Positions 58,850-64,000 of a stretch of 64,000 nucleotides of DNA are shown piece by piece. The stretch is taken from NCBI RefSeq assembly GCF_900637185.1, contig NZ_LR134352.1:6748001-6812000 (forward strand), given 5' to 3'. The notes under the pieces were generated by a model, which was not told where the DNA came from, searched no databases, and saw nothing but the letters and a program-made list of their open reading frames with translations. Both the position numbers and the translations under genes were made by a program. The DNA comes from Nocardia asteroides (GTDB lineage Bacteria > Actinomycetota > Actinomycetes > Mycobacteriales > Mycobacteriaceae). Position 1 is the first letter of the stretch. Every line of letters begins with the position of its first letter.

Positions 58850-60373
58850 TTAACGACCGGTGGTCTTGTCACCTTCCGGCAGGTCCGACTCGACGACCTC
58901 GGCGTCGACGATGTCGTCGGCGGGCCGGTCCGCCGAGCCGGGCGCGGCGATGCTGACCTCGACGTCGTCGTCGATGTCCTCGACGAGTTCGGCGTCGACT
59001 TCTACGGCGGGCTCGTCCTCGTCGTCGTAGTCGTCGTACTCGTCGTCTTCTTCGTCGTCGTAGTCGTAGTCGTCGTAGTGATCGTCCTCGTCGTAGTCGT
59101 CGTACTCGTCGAGGTCGTCGTAGCTGTCGTAGTCGTCGACGGCGGGTGCGGCCGGGGCGAGGAAGCGGCGGGCGAAGACCATGCCCACGAAGCCGCCGAA
59201 GCCGAACCAGGTGACCATGAGCACCACCAGCATCGGCAGGTCGACGCCCACCCAGCCGACGGCGCCGAGCTGACCACCACCGAGGATCGCGAGCACGAGG
59301 AAGGTCAGCGTCGACAGGCCCGCGGAGGTGAGCGTCGCCCAGGGCGCGCCGGGACGGTCGTCGCTGGTGCGCCCGAGTTCGATCCCGCCGAGCACCCCCA
59401 CGGCGAGCGGCACCAGCAGCAGCACCGGCCACCACGCGGCGGCCGGGCCCTCGGGCAGCGGGATGAGCGCGGGCAGCGCGGGCACCTGCCCCGCGCTCAC
59501 GCCGAACAGCCCGACCGAGCCCGCCCCGAACTGCACGGCGGCACCGCTGAGCAGCCCGGCCGCGGCGATCACCACATTGGGCAGGTACAGCAGCGACAGC
59601 AAGGTCATCCCGAGCACGTCGGTGGCGTTGTGCGCCTGCTGATACGCGCCGTCGAGCCGGGACAGATGGGTGAAGAACGAGACGGCCGTGGCCAGCGCGG
59701 CGCAGCCCAGCATCCGCAGCACGGTGCGGCGGGCCGCGCGGGCGCCGAGCACCGCCCACGCCGGGATCTCGACCGGAACCAGCGCGCAGATCGCGGGCAG
59801 CGCCCGGCTCGCGATGCCCGCCGCGGCCGCGCCGAGGTACAGCGCGAACACCCAGCCGAACGCCGTCAGCGGGCCGGGCGGTTCGAGTGGGGTGACGCCG
59901 GCCGCGTCACCGGTGACGGCCAAGCAGACCGCCGTCACCAGCATCGGTCCGGCCAGCACGGCCGCGGCCAGCCAGCCCAGGTCGACGGGGGTGGGCCGCT
60001 TGGGGACCGCGCGCGCGCATTCGCGCGCGGCCAGCCAGACCAGCACCGCGGTCGGCACCAGCGGCAGCAGGCCGAGGGTGGTGCGGCCGACGGTGAGCGG
60101 AATCTGGTGCGCGGCCAGCCAGGTGGCGGCGACCGCGCCCGGCGCGCTGGTCAGCTCGGTACCTGCGGTCAGCATGACCACCAGAACCAGCACGATCGTC
60201 GCCGTCATCGCGCAGATGGTCGGCCGGGCCGCGACCAGCAGCAGCGTCCGCGCCCGCTCGGGCGACAGCGACCACCAGGGCGGTTCGTGACCGTGCCCGG
60301 TCTGCGATGCGGTGGCCGCCCCGTCGCCGCGCGACCCGGAGGTCCGGCGCACGAGGGCGTTACGGGAGCTCAT
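58850..60373 (-). CDS. perM: Cell-division membrane protein PerM (DUF6350)
   Basis: A 507-residue protein with about 10-11 membrane helices (about 45-400) and a cytoplasmic tail, equal in type and place to Rv0955 (PerM), which supports FtsB stability and divisome function in mycobacteria, especially at low magnesium and in chronic infection. The tail (about 410-500) is an Asp/Tyr/Glu-rich low-complexity stretch of DDY repeats. ATG 60373 is the first of the frame; no strong ribosome site. It precedes purN by 56 bp. Confidence 0.85.
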   Translation of the reverse strand: MSSRNALVRRTSGSRGDGAATASQTGHGHEPPWWSLSPERARTLLLVAARPTICAMTATIVLVLVVMLTAGTELTSAPGAVAATWLAAHQIPLTVGRTTLGLLPLVPTAVLVWLAARECARAVPKRPTPVDLGWLAAAVLAGPMLVTAVCLAVTGDAAGVTPLEPPGPLTAFGWVFALYLGAAAAGIASRALPAICALVPVEIPAWAVLGARAARRTVLRMLGCAALATAVSFFTHLSRLDGAYQQAHNATDVLGMTLLSLLYLPNVVIAAAGLLSGAAVQFGAGSVGLFGVSAGQVPALPALIPLPEGPAAAWWPVLLLVPLAVGVLGGIELGRTSDDRPGAPWATLTSAGLSTLTFLVLAILGGGQLGAVGWVGVDLPMLVVLMVTWFGFGGFVGMVFARRFLAPAAPAVDDYDSYDDLDEYDDYDEDDHYDDYDYDDEEDDEYDDYDDEDEPAVEVDAELVEDIDDDVEVSIAAPGSADRPADDIVDAEVVESDLPEGDKTTGR

Positions 60374-60420
60374 GACAATTCAGCGTGGCAGCTTCCCCGG
60401 CGGCCGCGGGGCAGGCGCGC

Positions 60421-60452
60421 CGCGAGCCCACAGGCGGACCTGTGGGCTCGCG
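60421..60452 (-). terminator. Terminator after the Rv0954-like gene
   Basis: 14-bp perfect arms CGCGAGCCCACAGG/CCTGTGGGCTCGCG with the loop CGGA, 34 bp past that gene's stop codon and before perM. Confidence 0.8.
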
Positions 60453-60486
60453 ATGCATCCGATGCCACGCGCGGCGGCCGTCGTTT

Positions 60487-61545
60487 CTACTTGTTGTCGT
60501 CGCTCGGACGGAACGCGGTGGTCGCGTCCGACGCCGGATCGGCGTTCTGCTCGCCTCCGAACGGCGAGCCGGCACCCGGCTGCTGACCCGGCTGCCCGTA
60601 GGACGGCGCGCCGAACGGCTGCCCCTGCTGCTGACCGGCCTGCGGCTGACCACCGAAGTTCTGGGTCGCGCTCTCGTCCGGACGCGGCTGTGCCTGCGGC
60701 GCACCGCCGTACGGCGAGGGCTGCTGCGGCGCGCCGTACTGCTGGCCGTAGGGCGACTGCTGCTGCGGCTGACCGTAGGACGGCTGCTGCGGCTGGCCAT
60801 AGGACGGCTGAGCCTGCGGCACCGACGGCTGGCTCTGCTGGCCGTACGGCGAGGCGGCCGGGTACTGACCGCCGGTCTGGCTCTGGCCGTAACCCTGCTG
60901 ACCGTAGGCCTGCTGACCGGTGGTCTGGCCGTAGCCCTGCTGGCCGTAACCCTGCTGCTGGCCGTACTGCCCGTACTGACCCGGCTGCTGCTGCGGCTGC
61001 GCCGGCTTGGGCGCGGGCGGCTTGATGATCCCCAGCCCGAACAGCAGGCCGACGACCGCGGCGGCCGCGGTGAGCAGCGCGAACACGATCACGATGTAGG
61101 CGCCGAACTCCAGCTCGACACCGTCGGGCAGCGAGAACGACAGCGCGAGCACACCGAACAGACCGGCCACACCGGTCGCGGCGGCGGCGCCGAGCAGATT
61201 CTGCTTGGGCAGCAGCGAGACCGCGGCCAGCAGACCCGCCACCAGCACGATGGTCAGCGTCGCGGCGCCACCGAAGTAGGCGAACAGGCTGTCGGTCTCG
61301 TCGCTGCTGACGGTGGTGCCGCCCAGCGTCACCGGCTTGGCGCCGACGAACGGCAGGAAGCCGAGCAGGAACGTCAGCACGCCGAGGCCTGCGGTGGCCG
61401 CGGTCAGAATGAACGGCAGCCCTTTGCCATCCGCGGTGGTCGCGGTCGATGGCGCAGCCGCGGCGGCACCGGTGCTCGGGCCCTGGCTGGGCGCGGCGGG
61501 TGTCGCGGGTGCGTTGTACCCGGAGCCCCCGGTCGGGTAGGACAT
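60487..61545 (-). CDS. DUF5336 / 34-kDa antigen-like membrane protein (Rv0954 family)
   Basis: A 352-residue protein: a Pro/Ala/Ser-rich N-terminus, four membrane helices (about 45-190), and a long C-terminal Gln/Pro/Tyr/Gly-rich tail with repeats of YGQQGYGQ. The same design is seen in the 34-kDa antigen family (Rv0954, MAP 34-kDa). Position beside sucD and perM agrees. Work in mycobacteria links it to cell division and envelope, which is inference here. GGAG precedes the ATG at 61545. Confidence 0.85.
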   Translation of the reverse strand: MSYPTGGSGYNAPATPAAPSQGPSTGAAAAAPSTATTADGKGLPFILTAATAGLGVLTFLLGFLPFVGAKPVTLGGTTVSSDETDSLFAYFGGAATLTIVLVAGLLAAVSLLPKQNLLGAAAATGVAGLFGVLALSFSLPDGVELEFGAYIVIVFALLTAAAAVVGLLFGLGIIKPPAPKPAQPQQQPGQYGQYGQQQGYGQQGYGQTTGQQAYGQQGYGQSQTGGQYPAASPYGQQSQPSVPQAQPSYGQPQQPSYGQPQQQSPYGQQYGAPQQPSPYGGAPQAQPRPDESATQNFGGQPQAGQQQGQPFGAPSYGQPGQQPGAGSPFGGEQNADPASDATTAFRPSDDNK

Positions 61546-61659
61546 GTCGTCGTCTCCTTGTCGAGTCGTGCGCATCGGTCGCGTCGAACTGACTGGTGCT
61601 GATCTGGTATCTGACGCTACTGCACGCCGCTCCCGCGGTCACCACCTACCGATCCCGCC

Positions 61660-61668
61660 TGTGGATAA
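61660..61668 (-). promoter_or_regulatory. Single DnaA-box-like sequence TTATCCACA
   Basis: On the minus strand, TTATCCACA equals the E. coli consensus. One isolated copy, in the gap between sucD and the Rv0954-like gene. It may be chance. Confidence 0.35.
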
Positions 61669-61674
61669 ATCGAC

Positions 61675-61709
61675 GAAGGCCGCCTCCGTCAAACATGGAG
61701 GCGGCCTTC
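61675..61709 (-). terminator. Terminator after sucD
   Basis: 13-bp perfect arms GAAGGCCGCCTCC/GGAGGCGGCCTTC with a 9-nt loop, 17 bp past the sucD stop codon. Confidence 0.85.
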
Positions 61710-61726
61710 GGCGGGTGTGAGATCGA

Positions 61727-62644
61727 TCAGGCGGAAGCGATCGACGCCTTCTCCAGGATCTCGCGGGCCAGCGCGGCGGTGGCGGACGGCGTCTTGCCGA
61801 CCTTCACGCCCGCGGCCTCCAGAGCCTCCTGCTTGGCCTGCGCGGTACCGCCGCCGCTGGAGACGATGGCGCCGGCGTGGCCCATGGTCTTGCCCTCGGG
61901 CGCGGTGAAACCGGCGACGTAGCCGACGACCGGCTTGGTGACGTTGGCCTTGATGTAGGCCGCGGCACGCTCTTCGGCGTCGCCACCGATCTCGCCGATC
62001 ATGACGATGATCTTGGTCTCCGGGTCCTTCTCGAACGCCTCGATGGCGTCGATGTGGGTGGTGCCGATGACCGGGTCGCCGCCGATGCCGATCGCGGTCG
62101 AGAAACCGAAATCGCGCAGCTCGTACATCATCTGGTAGGTCAGGGTGCCCGACTTCGACACCAGGCCGACCGGGCCCTTGCCGGTGATGTTGTTCGGGGT
62201 GATGCCGACCAGCGCCTCGCCGGGGGTGATGATGCCGGGGCAGTTCGGGCCGATGATGCGGGTCTTCTCGCCCTTCTCCACGTTGTAGGCCCACGCGTAG
62301 GCGGAGTCCTGCACCGGGATGCCCTCGGTGATGACCACGAGCAGCGGGATCTCCGCGTCGATGGCCTCGATGATGGCGTCCTTGGAGAAGGCGGGCGGCA
62401 CGAACGCGATGGAGGTGTCGGCGCCGGTCTTCTCCATGGCCTCGGCCACGGAAGCGAACACGGGCAGCTCGATCTCGTTGCCGTCTTTGTCGGTGTGGGT
62501 GACCGTGGTGCCGGCCTTGCGGGCGTTGACGCCGCCGACGATGTTGGTGCCCGCCTTCAGCATCAGCGCGGTGTGCTTGGTGCCCTCGCCGCCGGTGATG
62601 CCCTGGACGATGACCTTGTTGTCCTTGTTCAGGAAGATGGACAT
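61727..62644 (-). CDS. sucD: Succinyl-CoA ligase, alpha subunit
   Basis: A 305-residue subunit of the TCA-cycle enzyme making succinate and ATP/GTP from succinyl-CoA. Visible are the CoA-binding [32 protein letters not shown] and the phosphohistidine [15 protein letters not shown] precedes the ATG. It starts 11 bp after the sucC stop, so they are co-transcribed. Confidence 0.97.
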   Translation of the reverse strand: MSIFLNKDNKVIVQGITGGEGTKHTALMLKAGTNIVGGVNARKAGTTVTHTDKDGNEIELPVFASVAEAMEKTGADTSIAFVPPAFSKDAIIEAIDAEIPLLVVITEGIPVQDSAYAWAYNVEKGEKTRIIGPNCPGIITPGEALVGITPNNITGKGPVGLVSKSGTLTYQMMYELRDFGFSTAIGIGGDPVIGTTHIDAIEAFEKDPETKIIVMIGEIGGDAEERAAAYIKANVTKPVVGYVAGFTAPEGKTMGHAGAIVSSGGGTAQAKQEALEAAGVKVGKTPSATAALAREILEKASIASA

Positions 62645-62655
62645 GTCAGTGTTCC

Positions 62656-63825
<1,170 letters not shown>

Positions 63826-64000
63826 GTACTCACCGTCTCGTCTGCGTTGCTATGACAACGTCTTTGTTGGCGGCCCGACGTCGGTAGCGGGTCGGGTCGG
63901 ACTCTAACCAGTCACATGGAGGGCCAATCGGCCACATTCATCCTAAGTGGCGCAGGTCACGACGGGTGAGGGGAGGTCGGAAAAACCGCTGGCCAAGGCT
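63826..64000. other. Upstream region of sucCD
   Basis: 175 bp to the window edge with no recognisable gene on either strand. It must hold the sucCD promoter. Sequence such as GACAACG (63855) and CTAACC (63904) is visible; no operator is clear. Confidence 0.4.

Noticed and set aside
61660..61668. Single TTATCCACA as a replication-related locus
   Set aside because: One isolated box is expected by chance now and then; no other box or replication gene is close. Listed only as a weak site.

Overview
The window is a GC-rich actinobacterial chromosome segment, most likely from Nocardia or a close mycolate-bearing relative. The evidence is a set of MspA-type porins arranged in pairs as in the Nocardia NfpA/NfpB channel, an antigen-85-like esterase at the left edge, and a right half that keeps gene neighbourhoods known from Mycobacterium tuberculosis: sucCD, the Rv0954-like gene, perM, purNH, mprAB-pepD-moaB2, mscL, the FmdB zinc ribbon, the folate cyclo-ligase, galU, glp (moeA-like), rimJ and sepX/glpR. 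Several genes show a -10 hexamer 6-7 nt before the start codon, which suggests leaderless transcripts.

Left part (1-31 kb) is accessory. It holds an esterase, an MFS exporter, two divergent small-molecule operons (SDR, membrane protein and SRPBCC on one side; lipoprotein hydrolase, VOC protein, flavin disulfide-reductase-like enzyme and aldehyde dehydrogenase on the other), a Tat-exported epoxide-hydrolase-like lipoprotein and a large LuxR/LAL regulator. A YefM antitoxin sits beside a frameshifted YoeB toxin. A SARP/AfsR-type regulator (15.7-18.9 kb) lies between a DUF4097-P450 operon and, beyond a large SF1 helicase, a drug-type ABC exporter and a GtrA gene. Those three units share promoters with the same 11-bp GTCAG repeat geometry. 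Then come a GT39-type mannosyltransferase-like protein, an alpha/beta hydrolase with a MerR regulator, an ABC-F protein with a possible leaderless 8-residue upstream ORF, a secreted lipase with a TetR-type operator, and tRNA-Ala(CGC).

Middle part (31-46 kb) is core. It contains the glpR/sepX-rimJ-glp-galU division and envelope cluster, folate cyclo-ligase, FmdB/Ruc-like chaperone, a SAF-domain protein, mscL, two tandem copies of a two-gene porin unit, and moaB2-pepD-mprB-mprA with 11-bp repeat sites for MprA.

Right part (46-64 kb) starts with a conservon (CvnA sensor, roadblock, DUF742, small GTPase) plus a degenerate MHYT-like membrane protein. Next is a zinc-starvation module: two Zur-box-like sites lie between divergent operons for zinc-independent ribosomal proteins L28, L33, S14 and S18 on one side and Mrf (a CobW-like protein without a P-loop), L31B and L32 on the other. 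A LysM lectin, a lipoprotein, purH-purN (purN apparently starting at CTG), perM, an Rv0954-like antigen and sucD-sucC complete the window.
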